Assembly (NCBI GenBank): GCA_020625635.1
Contig: JAHLBL010000002.1
Coordinates: 1 to 29,220, forward strand
DNA length: 29,220 nt
Source of the DNA: a bacterium
GTDB lineage: Bacteria > Bacillota > Clostridia > Oscillospirales > Acutalibacteraceae
Reading direction: 5' to 3'
A program made the translations under genes and the position numbers. Under the pieces are notes generated by a model, which saw only the letters and a program-made list of their open reading frames with translations, was not told where the DNA came from and did not search any database. This document shows, piece by piece, positions 23,230 to 29,220 of this stretch (position 1 is the first letter of the stretch; the number at the start of each line of letters is the position of its first letter).

Positions 23230-23952
23230 CTACCTCCTTATACTGCCCGTTAACAGTCTGTTGTACGCTTCGCCGTATTTGGAAAAGCTGCTCTTGAATA
23301 TCCTTCCTTCATCGAGGATTCCCGAGAGCCACAGCGGCATTGCGCCCTGGACCTTTACCTCGAGGATTGAATAACCCTCGGGAAGCAGCGGCTCGCCGTC
23401 CATAGAAACTCTGAGATCGAGCTCATCCATACGGAATCGCGGGTTGTTGTCTATTGTAAGTCTTAAATCGCCGTTCGGCTCGTAATAAGCCGTGCGGTCA
23501 TAGATTATCAGACACGCCGGAACGAGATTGGGATTCTGTGTTACAAAATAGCTCAGCTCCCTGCTTATCTGATTGTCTCCGAAGCCTTCCGTTTCTCCGT
23601 CAAGCAAGTCCTCAATTTCGGGAATCGTGCTTTTGATGCGTCTTTTATATACGATTCCGTAAGCCTTGCGCTTGAGCTCTAAAAATACGGGAGAGTTATC
23701 GTCGGCAATTCCATAGGAACGAAGCCTGAGTTTTTCCTTGAACATCGGCTTTTCGTTCGACATGCGGATGAACTTATAGTCGGGTGTGTCATAATAAAGC
23801 GAAGCAATCGAGGTTTTTCCGAATTCGTCAACATACAGGTGACCTCTGAGCCTGCGCTTGAGGAACACCTCCTGCTCCTTTGTGATAATATACTTCAACT
23901 CGTATCTTTTCATCACCGCAATCGGATTGATTACTACTGTAGTTTTCTCCAT
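23230..23952 (-). CDS. VTC-domain polyphosphate polymerase-like protein
   Basis: A 240-residue protein; GGAGG lies 8 bases before the ATG. The VTC domain fills it: RYELKYIIT at the start, SLYYDTPDY, KEKLRLRSYG, FLELKRKAYGIVYKRR and a late ILEVKVQG. These supply the basic and acidic residues of the tunnel in which VTC proteins make polyphosphate from ATP. Unlike yeast Vtc4 it has no SPX domain. It heads an operon with DUF4956 and the Cthe_2159-like lipoprotein. The usual CotH-like neighbour is absent in this window. Activity is inferred from the family. Confidence 0.88.
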   Translation of the reverse strand: MEKTTVVINPIAVMKRYELKYIITKEQEVFLKRRLRGHLYVDEFGKTSIASLYYDTPDYKFIRMSNEKPMFKEKLRLRSYGIADDNSPVFLELKRKAYGIVYKRRIKSTIPEIEDLLDGETEGFGDNQISRELSYFVTQNPNLVPACLIIYDRTAYYEPNGDLRLTIDNNPRFRMDELDLRVSMDGEPLLPEGYSILEVKVQGAMPLWLSGILDEGRIFKSSFSKYGEAYNRLLTGSIRR

Positions 23953-24013
23953 CTTTAAAACCTCCGTCTCTTTTGATTTGTCTATATATTACAGGAGATA
24001 CTTGACAGTTTTT

Positions 24014-24050
24014 TGAAATAAAAATGAACCCGTTCTGAAATCAAAATGAA
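24014..24050 (-). repeat. Direct repeat pair upstream of the VTC gene, 22-bp period
   Basis: TGAAATAAAAATGAA (24014-24028) and TGAAATCAAAATGAA (24036-24050) match at 14 of 15 positions and are 22 bases apart. They lie about 25 bases upstream of a TATATA that could be the -10 box (23988-23983). An 11-base core, AAAAATGAACC, recurs at 27307-27317, upstream of a LytTR gene. A LytTR-type site is a plausible reading. Confidence 0.5.
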
Positions 24051-24090
24051 TTGTCAATGATGAATTTGTGCGAAATGTGTGTAACTGAGC

Positions 24091-24120
24091 AAAAAGAAAA
24101 GCGGAGACATCTGCCTCCGC
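24091..24120 (-). terminator. Terminator of the acidic-repeat membrane protein gene
   Basis: On the minus strand GCGGAG (24120-24115) pairs with CTCCGC (24106-24101), followed by TTTTCTTTTT. It lies about 18 bases after the stop codon. Confidence 0.78.
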
Positions 24121-24138
24121 CGTAAATCAAGTATTTAA

Positions 24139-25194
24139 TTATCCGAAAAAGAAATCATTGTCCGATTCGCTTATCGAGCCTCCGCGCTTTTCATTACTTT
24201 GACTGTCAACTCTGAAAACAAATTCGTCATCAACAACACGTGCCAGTCTTTCATCAACATTCAGGTCGTACTCCCTGTTGTCGCTCGACATAACGAATTC
24301 ATCGTCAAGCGCGCTTGTTGAATAATCATCATTATCGTTATTTGCGCCGCCCGAAAGAATAAAGCCGTCATTCGAAGAACCGACAGATTTTTCATATCCT
24401 TCATTCTCGTTTTCAATACCGTCGCCAGAGAGAATGAATACATTGTTGGAAGGATTGACCGCATTTTCATATTCCTCGGTTTCGTTCGCAGTTTTTTCAC
24501 CCGAAAGGATATATTCGTTATTATGAGGATTGGTCGCATCTTCATATCCTTCGTTCAAATCGTTATGAACTTCATTCGCAAGGAAAAGTTCTTCATTAAA
24601 TTCAACTACCGCCTGACTGCTTTCACTGTCGTCAGTTTTTTCGTCGTTCTGTGAGAAGAACAGCTTATCCTCAGTCGCCCTTACAACACGTCCCGTCTCG
24701 TCTCTCTCGATGTTCTTCTTTTTATCACCCGCAAAAAATAAAAGCTTCAGAACGTCAAAAAGCAGGAACAGCGTCTTAACGGAAAGGAACAGAAACATTA
24801 CGATCAGTATAGTATAACCGAGAATATTGTTATACAGGTGGCGATGAAACGCGAAAAACAAATACCCAAAACCAAACACAAATTCAAATATTGTCGCAAG
24901 CTTCGGCGCAATAATCGAAAAGAAAACCAGGCACATCATCGCGATTATCCATGAAACGAGAAGAAATGTTCCTCTGTTTTCAAATTCGGGATAAAAACGC
25001 TCTACATTGCGGTAAAAACGCCCCAGAACAACATTCACAGGAATCACATAAAGTATACACGGCAGCACCCGAAGCGCAAAAACAGTATACCAGCGTCCGA
25101 AGGATTGCTTAAAGTCGCTGATTTTAATTATAAAACGCTCAAACCAATTTGGCATTAGTTCTGTTTCGTTTATTTTCTTAACTTCTTCCAACAA
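24139..25194 (-). CDS. Membrane protein with acidic short-motif repeat tail, function unknown
   Basis: I do not recognise this 351-residue protein. The start is a TTG (25194, followed by a second TTG), with AAGGA 8 bases upstream. Residues about 38-155 hold four hydrophobic segments. The C-terminal 190 residues are soluble and acidic and contain recurrent copies of a short motif, acidic/Asn pair - x - Phe/Tyr - hydrophobic - hydrophobic - Ser: EDKLFFS (176), NNEYILS (226), NNVFILS (251), NDGFILS (276), DDEFVMS (298), DDEFVFR (323), and DNDFFFG at the very end (345-351). Three of them lie in 25-residue repeats starting EGYE or EEYE. The tail looks like a multivalent docking array for an unknown partner. 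It stands alone, with its own promoter and terminator. Confidence 0.8.
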   Translation of the reverse strand: MLEEVKKINETELMPNWFERFIIKISDFKQSFGRWYTVFALRVLPCILYVIPVNVVLGRFYRNVERFYPEFENRGTFLLVSWIIAMMCLVFFSIIAPKLATIFEFVFGFGYLFFAFHRHLYNNILGYTILIVMFLFLSVKTLFLLFDVLKLLFFAGDKKKNIERDETGRVVRATEDKLFFSQNDEKTDDSESSQAVVEFNEELFLANEVHNDLNEGYEDATNPHNNEYILSGEKTANETEEYENAVNPSNNVFILSGDGIENENEGYEKSVGSSNDGFILSGGANNDNDDYSTSALDDEFVMSSDNREYDLNVDERLARVVDDEFVFRVDSQSNEKRGGSISESDNDFFFG

Positions 25195-25290
25195 AAATCA
25201 CATCCTTGTTATTTACGGATCTGACTAAAGAAAGTAACGATAAGAAGAAATAGAAGAAATTACTTAACCGTAAAAACAATTATATAATTA

Positions 25291-25319
25291 ATTTTATCAA
25301 ATATTAAATAATAAGTCAA
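25291..25319 (-). promoter_or_regulatory. Promoter of the acidic-repeat membrane protein gene
   Basis: On the minus strand TTGACT (25319-25314) and TAAAAT (25296-25291) are 17 bases apart, and TGA directly before the -10 box extends it. The leader is about 90 bases and AT-rich; I see no structure in it. Confidence 0.75.
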
Positions 25320-25324
25320 CAGCG

Positions 25325-25363
25325 TGAAAAAAGCAATACCGCAAAAAGCCGATGCGGTATTGT
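25325..25363. terminator. Bidirectional terminator after the DegV gene
   Basis: CAATACCGC (25333-25341) pairs with GCGGTATTG (25353-25361). T tracts flank it on both strands; on the minus strand it follows the DegV stop by about 8 bases. Confidence 0.88.
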
Positions 25364-25370
25364 TTTTATA

Positions 25371-26252
25371 TTACTCTCTCTCGTCGCCGAAGAAGAACAC
25401 GGCAACAGTACCAGGTCCCGTGTGGGAAGCGATAATAGTACCGATGTTGAAAATACGTACCTCTCCGTCTATGTTTTTAAATCTTTCCTCTATAGCTTTT
25501 TTTGTAGCCATAGCGTCATCAAGCGTATTCGAGTGGCAGATAAACACCTTACCGCTGTAATTCTCACCATCAACGGCGTGCGCTGCCATTTTGTTCATTA
25601 TATATGAGATAGCGTTGCGCTTTCCGCGAACCTTATCATAAGCGATTATTTTGCCAGCATCGTTGAGGCGGAGTATCGGACAAATATTCAGGATAGCGGC
25701 TACTGTCGCGGCAGCGCCCGACATACGTCCGCTTCGGCGGAAATACTTGAGATCGGTTGAGAAGAATTCGTGGTGAATCCTGTGTCGCGCTTCGTCAGCC
25801 CATCTGGCAACCTCCTCTATAGTCTTTCCCTCGTCGCGCAGATCAGCGGCTCCGTCAACAAGCATACCATAGCCCGAAGAGCTGCACAGCGAGTCGATTA
25901 TTATAAGCTTGCGTTCGGGGAATTTTTTCTTCAGTGTATGAGCTGCCTTAGCGGCTCCCTGAACAGATGTTGTCATACCCGAACCAAACGCGATATGAAG
26001 AACGTCTCCCCTTTGTAAAAGCTTTGTAAAAAATTCAACATACTGATATTCGTTGAGCTGAGAGGTCGAGGGAATCTCCTCCTGAAGAAGCTTATAAAAA
26101 TTCGGCAACGCCTCGGGATCGCGTTCCATATCATCCTCGTACTCCTTGCCGCCTGCCGTATAGGAATAAAACAAAACGGGAATGTTGCGCGCGTTCACGA
26201 TTGAAAACGGCATATCAACGGTTGATTCGCATGATAAAATAAAGCTGTTCAA
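25371..26252 (-). CDS. DegV family fatty-acid-binding protein
   Basis: A 293-residue protein with a TTG start; GAGGTGA lies 6 bases upstream. It matches the DegV family over its whole length: the SCESTVDM start, the substrate-site PSTSQ (about 61-65), HIAFGSGMTTS, IIDSLCSSSGYG, and the FRRSGRMSG segment. DegV (FakB-like) proteins bind a fatty acid and, with the kinase FakA, feed exogenous fatty acids into phospholipid synthesis. No fakA homologue is in the window, so the partner must be elsewhere. It is a single-gene unit with its own promoter and terminator. Confidence 0.93.
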   Translation of the reverse strand: MNSFILSCESTVDMPFSIVNARNIPVLFYSYTAGGKEYEDDMERDPEALPNFYKLLQEEIPSTSQLNEYQYVEFFTKLLQRGDVLHIAFGSGMTTSVQGAAKAAHTLKKKFPERKLIIIDSLCSSSGYGMLVDGAADLRDEGKTIEEVARWADEARHRIHHEFFSTDLKYFRRSGRMSGAAATVAAILNICPILRLNDAGKIIAYDKVRGKRNAISYIMNKMAAHAVDGENYSGKVFICHSNTLDDAMATKKAIEERFKNIDGEVRIFNIGTIIASHTGPGTVAVFFFGDERE

Positions 26253-26286
26253 AACTATTCACCTCATATTTCTATCTTATGAATAT

Positions 26287-26315
26287 ATCTTACACTATTT
26301 TTTAGCATTTGTAAA
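26287..26315 (-). promoter_or_regulatory. Promoter of the DegV gene
   Basis: On the minus strand TTTACA (26315-26310) and TAAGAT (26292-26287) are 17 bases apart. The leader is about 28 bases. Confidence 0.65.
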
Positions 26316-26365
26316 TAAAAAATCAGCCTGAAAAACTCCGTTTTTGGAATTTTTGCAGGCTGATT
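26316..26365 (-). terminator. Terminator of the LytTR/DUF3021 pair
   Basis: AATCAGCCTG (26321-26330) pairs perfectly with CAGGCTGATT (26356-26365), with a second inner hairpin of A and T runs. On the minus strand the stem runs into a T tract (TTTTTT). It begins 8 bases after the DUF3021 stop codon. Confidence 0.85.
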
Positions 26366-26372
26366 GTAATTA

Positions 26373-26801
26373 TTATTCTTTTAAGGAAATTTTTGAATTC
26401 AACTTCTTAATCTTTGCTTTCTGGAAAAAGTAAATAAACAACCAGATAAGCAGGAAGAAAAATATAAAAATCCCGATGAAAACCGCGATCGCCGTCACAG
26501 AGGTCTCAAGCCAGCCGTTGAGCAGATAAACGGAAAGATAATCTATAAGCAGTACAGAGCCCTGAATCAATGCCGCTGTCGGAGTCTGGAGCTTGTCAAC
26601 TGTGTACACCGCCGAAACACCTGCGGCAACAAACGCCATAATCGTAGAACTGAAAATCTCAACAATTATTTTGCTGACGTGAACTGTCTCCACAACGCCG
26701 AAATTCAGAAGAAAGATATATATTATAGCAACAATCACGGGACCGAGGCTACAGAAAAAAGCACCTCTTTTTAAGAATTCTTTTATAAACTGTTTCATCA
26801 T
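26373..26801 (-). CDS. DUF3021 membrane protein, partner of the LytTR regulator
   Basis: A 142-residue protein with four hydrophobic segments (about 13-33, 46-66, 76-94 and 102-127) and a lysine-rich cytoplasmic tail, the DUF3021 arrangement. Its start overlaps the LytTR stop by 4 bases, so the two are translationally coupled. In the described LytTR regulatory systems of streptococci (HdrRM, BrsRM) the membrane partner restrains the LytTR protein. The same role is inferred here; the input signal is unknown. Confidence 0.85.
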   Translation of the reverse strand: MMKQFIKEFLKRGAFFCSLGPVIVAIIYIFLLNFGVVETVHVSKIIVEIFSSTIMAFVAAGVSAVYTVDKLQTPTAALIQGSVLLIDYLSVYLLNGWLETSVTAIAVFIGIFIFFFLLIWLFIYFFQKAKIKKLNSKISLKE

Positions 26802-27235
26802 TTTAACTCCTTTTTAATTTCGGCAAAGCATCGTCTTGAAACGTAATCGGTGTAACCGCTCTTAAAGATTACATCGACCGAACCGCTGAACACTGCCGAA
26901 AAGCGTTCGATTCTTGTTTTGTTGGCAATGGTTGATTTGTTGATTTTAATAAACGAAGCGGGAAGCTCCTGCGCGGCTTCATACAGTCGCCGCCTTATTT
27001 TATACCTCTTCCCCGTTGAATCAATAACGTAGGTTTTTCCGTCAATAACGGTGATACACTCAACGTCTCTTAGCTTTATAAGCTTTATCTCGTCCTCGTT
27101 ATAAGCAGTTATACTGTCCGAGCCGTCGTACTGCATAACGAGCAGCTCAAGTTCATCGGTAAACTCCGACGGTTTATGGACAACAGCGTGCACCGTTTCT
27201 TCTTTATTTTCATCAATAGTTAACTCGAATTTCAA
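26798..27235 (-). CDS. LytTR-domain transcription regulator (no receiver domain)
   Basis: A GTG at 27244 is in frame but overlaps the GGAGG box; the TTG at 27235 lies 8 bases after GGAGG and is preferred (145 residues). The first 45 residues are a short N-terminal region rich in acidic residues, without a receiver domain. The LytTR domain covers the remaining 95, with IKLIKLRDVECITV, the FIKINKSTIANKTRI segment and TDYVSRR near the end. Together with the DUF3021 gene it forms a LytTR regulatory system, independent of the two-component pair at 1461-3476. It may regulate itself or neighbouring genes; a half-site-like AAAAATGAACC lies upstream. Confidence 0.88.
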   Translation of the reverse strand: MKFELTIDENKEETVHAVVHKPSEFTDELELLVMQYDGSDSITAYNEDEIKLIKLRDVECITVIDGKTYVIDSTGKRYKIRRRLYEAAQELPASFIKINKSTIANKTRIERFSAVFSGSVDVIFKSGYTDYVSRRCFAEIKKELK

Positions 27236-27257
27236 GTTTGTCACCTCCGATGATTCA

Positions 27258-27266
27258 ATTATATCA
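27258..27266 (-). promoter_or_regulatory. Extended -10 promoter of the LytTR/DUF3021 pair
   Basis: TGATATAAT is read on the minus strand. The -35 region (CTGTAC with 17-base spacing) is poor, so the promoter may need an activator. Transcription would start near 27251, with the ribosome binding site close behind. Confidence 0.6.
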
Positions 27267-27324
27267 CTTAATTATTAAATGTACAGCGAATTGCGGTCAT
27301 CGGTAGAAAAATGAACCTGAACGG

Positions 27325-27356
27325 CAAAAAAGGCTGCCGCTTACTTGCGACAGCCT
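27325..27356 (-). terminator. Terminator of the lic operon
   Basis: On the minus strand GGCTGTCGC (27355-27347) pairs with GCGGCAGCC (27340-27332, one G-U), followed by TTTTTT. It lies 16 bases after the cytidylyltransferase stop codon. Confidence 0.88.
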
Positions 27357-27371
27357 GTAAAAAGCTATTAA

Positions 27372-28079
27372 TTATTTCTTCTGAACGTCCTTTGCGAGAA
27401 TAAGGTCGTCAACAGTGTCGACCTCTGCCCACGCGTAGTCCTTGATATCCTTGTAATAAAGGTCAAAGTCATTTTCAAAAATCATCTGTACGAGAGCGTC
27501 CTCAAACAGCTGATTATACATCTCGCCGTTAACCATATTGTCGATTTCCTCGATAAGGAAACGGGCTGATACGGCGTCGAGCTTCGTAACGCTGACATAC
27601 TGAGCGTAGAAGGTCGAGAGCGATTTACTCATTACGCAGATTTTGTCGCCGTTGACCTGAACATTGTACTTGCCCATAGTCTTGCTCGAGTCGATAAGAA
27701 CGTAAGGAATATCGGTGGGCTGACAGATAACCTCGGAAATGAGGCTGTTCTCAGCAACGATATCGGAGTTGATGATCGTTATATTGTCGCGCTCGAGATA
27801 TTTCTTAGCGAACCAGAGCGAAGCGATAGAGCCTGTGGAAGAATAGAACGGATTGCGTACAAAGGTGACGTTCTCTCTCTCGAGCTCTCTCGTGATCTGC
27901 TCATACAAGAAGCCTGCTACTACTACGATCTCAGCCTTACGGTCGTTCTGTCTGATAAGACGAACAGTTCTCTGAAGGATCGTTGTATCGCGGTCGAGCT
28001 TATAGAGAGATTTAGGTGTTTTAAGTGTTAAGGGCTGGAGCCCTGCGCCTTTTCCTGCAGCCAGAATAATATATGTCAT
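27372..28079 (-). CDS. licC: LicC-like nucleotidyltransferase (choline-phosphate cytidylyltransferase)
   Basis: A 235-residue protein of the NTP-transferase fold. The N-terminal signature reads LAAGKGAGLQPLT with TPKSL after it; the arginine usual in GxRLxPLT is a glycine here. Middle motifs NPFYSSTGSIASLWFAKK and IINSDIVAEN supply the substrate and metal sites (D106 region), and the C-terminus has YAWAEVDTVDDL, as in LicC. It would convert phosphocholine and CTP to CDP-choline. The gene follows the choline-kinase-like gene by 15 bases, the same pairing as in lic loci that decorate surface polymers with phosphocholine. The exact substrate is inferred; related nucleotidyltransferases use other phospho-sugars or alcohols. 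Confidence 0.82.
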   Translation of the reverse strand: MTYIILAAGKGAGLQPLTLKTPKSLYKLDRDTTILQRTVRLIRQNDRKAEIVVVAGFLYEQITRELERENVTFVRNPFYSSTGSIASLWFAKKYLERDNITIINSDIVAENSLISEVICQPTDIPYVLIDSSKTMGKYNVQVNGDKICVMSKSLSTFYAQYVSVTKLDAVSARFLIEEIDNMVNGEMYNQLFEDALVQMIFENDFDLYYKDIKDYAWAEVDTVDDLILAKDVQKK

Positions 28080-28094
28080 ATCGTTATCCTCCCA

Positions 28095-29027
28095 TTACTT
28101 ATACATATCCAATGCGAGAACGCTGTAATCCTTAGCGAACCGATACCACAACGGTTTTAAGTAACCGACCTTCTGTCCCGACGCCTCCTTGAACATACAC
28201 CAGTGCATGAAGAAGAAGCCTGTAATGGCAATCCAAGCGTAGAAATGACGCTTCTCAATCTCATTGGGCTTGTGACCGAAGTAGATGAAGAGGATCCTGT
28301 CGACCTCCTCAGCGGAGTGATCTCCGCCGCAGATATATGTGCCTACGTCAAAACCGGGGTCGTTATATCCGCCGTACTCCCAGTCGGTCAGATAGATTTC
28401 CGAATCATTGATAAGGAAGTTCTCGTCACGGGCGTCACCGTGAACGATGCACTTCTGGATTCCGTCCTGCTTTGAAAGCTCGAAGAGCTTGTAAATTCTG
28501 TCTCTGATATCATTGAAGCCGGGATACTCGGGGAAATTCTCGCCGTACTTATCCTCGGGGATCATCTCCTTGATTGCTTCCCACTTCTCCTTAACGTCGA
28601 ATTCCCATCTTACCTTAGCTGAGAAATGGTGGAGCTTGTTAAGAAGTCTTACGCCTCTGTAGATATCGCTTATGTTGTTGTAATCGAAATCACGATGATT
28701 TACGAACTTGGCAATCTTCCATCCCTTGGATACGCTCATGGCAACAAGTGTAGTGTCAACTCTCGCCTCATAAGCCTGGCTCTGAATCATAGACTCGCGG
28801 CCGCGGTCAACGAGCACCTCCGAGCCAAGTCCCGGGAATCTGAACACGTACTTACCGCCGTTTAATTCAAAGGACAGTACGGAGTTCGTTAATCCCTTCT
28901 GTAAGGGCTTCAGATCGATAATCTGATCCTCATTACAGTTGAATACCTCACAGATGGTCTTGTTGATAAATTCGAGATCATTCTCGTGAAGAACTCCTCC
29001 TGTGGTTTGGATTGTTGTACCTGACAT
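28095..29027 (-). CDS. licA: LicA-like choline kinase
   Basis: The ATG at 29042 precedes the GGGAGG box; the second ATG, at 29027, lies 7 bases after it and is preferred (310 residues). The protein has the choline/ethanolamine kinase fold: GGKYVFRFPG near the ATP site, the Brenner motif IVHGDARDENFLI with catalytic D, then YLTDWEYGGYNDPGFDVG with the metal-binding D. It should phosphorylate choline, the first step toward phosphocholine decoration. It heads a two-gene operon with the LicC-like gene. No transporter (licB) or transferase (licD) is in the window. Ethanolamine or another amino-alcohol is possible. Confidence 0.88.
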   Translation of the reverse strand: MSGTTIQTTGGVLHENDLEFINKTICEVFNCNEDQIIDLKPLQKGLTNSVLSFELNGGKYVFRFPGLGSEVLVDRGRESMIQSQAYEARVDTTLVAMSVSKGWKIAKFVNHRDFDYNNISDIYRGVRLLNKLHHFSAKVRWEFDVKEKWEAIKEMIPEDKYGENFPEYPGFNDIRDRIYKLFELSKQDGIQKCIVHGDARDENFLINDSEIYLTDWEYGGYNDPGFDVGTYICGGDHSAEEVDRILFIYFGHKPNEIEKRHFYAWIAITGFFFMHWCMFKEASGQKVGYLKPLWYRFAKDYSVLALDMYK

Positions 29028-29077
29028 TGGAAAACCTCCCATGTTTTACTTCTCGGTATTTTTCTATACTATAATCA

Positions 29078-29101
29078 GGGAAACGGGATATCCCGTAACC
29101 C
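29078..29101. promoter_or_regulatory. Palindrome at the start of the lic transcript (candidate operator)
   Basis: ACGGGATATCCCGT (29083-29096) is a perfect 14-base palindrome, flanked by GGG (29078-29080) and CCC (29099-29101) after two mismatched bases each side. It spans about +5 to +28 of the predicted transcript, where a repressor could block transcription. Confidence 0.6.
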
Positions 29102-29112
29102 TAATCACTTTT

Positions 29113-29141
29113 ATTATACATAATAGTATGGTAAAAATCAA
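29113..29141 (-). promoter_or_regulatory. Promoter of the lic operon
   Basis: On the minus strand TTGATT (29141-29136) and TATAAT (29118-29113) are 17 bases apart. Transcription would start near 29106, giving an 80-base leader to the ATG at 29027. Confidence 0.8.
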
Positions 29142-29175
29142 CTCTTTTTTATAAGCTTCACATTTCAGGAAAGCG

Positions 29176-29216
29176 GAAAAAGAAAAGGAACTGCTGAAAT
29201 CACAGTCCCTTTTCTT
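29176..29216 (-). terminator. Terminator of the gene beyond the right edge
   Basis: AAGAAAAGGAACTG (29180-29193) pairs with CAGTCCCTTTTCTT (29203-29216), one mismatch in 14. On the minus strand the stem ends in a T-rich tract. It probably ends a minus-strand gene outside the window. Confidence 0.75.
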
Positions 29217-29220
29217 AAAG

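Overview
The window looks like the chromosome of a gut or rumen Ruminococcus-type Firmicute (Oscillospiraceae/Ruminococcaceae). The clues are a secreted alpha-amylase ending in a type I dockerin, secreted proteins with Thr/Glu-rich linkers, AGGAGG-type ribosome binding sites, sigma-A-like promoters and moderate to low GC. No tRNA, rRNA, CRISPR array, insertion sequence or phage gene was seen. The genus is an inference; no marker gene is present.

Region 1 (1-1460): the 5' part of a secreted glycerophosphodiester phosphodiesterase gene runs off the left edge on the minus strand. Its leader carries a terminator-like hairpin, and a pair of 20-bp-spaced repeats lies just upstream.

Region 2 (1461-14300), the main item: about 12.6 kb of minus-strand genes with gaps of at most 51 bases and no internal terminator that I can see. 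In order of transcription: membrane-fusion protein; C39-peptidase ABC exporter; second ABC exporter of the NHLM type; a 102-residue Nif11-like double-glycine peptide; STAS protein; TIR-FHA protein; membrane Ser/Thr kinase with a zinc ribbon and three PASTA repeats; secreted leucine-rich-repeat protein; LytTR response regulator; AgrC-like histidine kinase. Inferred model: a peptide is trimmed and exported, and the export genes sit with a kinase whose probable readers (FHA, STAS) are encoded beside it, and with a two-component pair. TGTAAtAA-type direct repeats with an exact 20-bp period occur at the head of this run (two pairs, facing a minus-strand promoter and a plus-strand promoter) and just beyond its tail. 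They are candidate LytTR sites. The plus-strand promoter would make a roughly 110-nt RNA with no evident ORF.

Region 3 (14416-18619): a lipoprotein papain-like peptidase, an SplB-like radical SAM protein and a secreted class 3 lipase, all on the minus strand.

Region 4 (18620-21256): a plus-strand GH13 alpha-amylase with CBM26 and dockerin, with its own promoter and an adjacent palindrome.

Region 5 (21277-24050): VTC polyphosphate polymerase-like protein, DUF4956 membrane protein and a Cthe_2159-like lipoprotein as one operon, with a 22-bp-period direct repeat upstream.

Region 6 (24091-27356): single units for a membrane protein with an acidic repeat tail, a DegV protein, and a LytTR/DUF3021 regulatory pair.

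Region 7 (27372-29220): a licA/licC-like choline kinase and cytidylyltransferase pair, with a strong promoter and a palindrome near the expected transcription start; the terminator of the next gene lies at the right edge.
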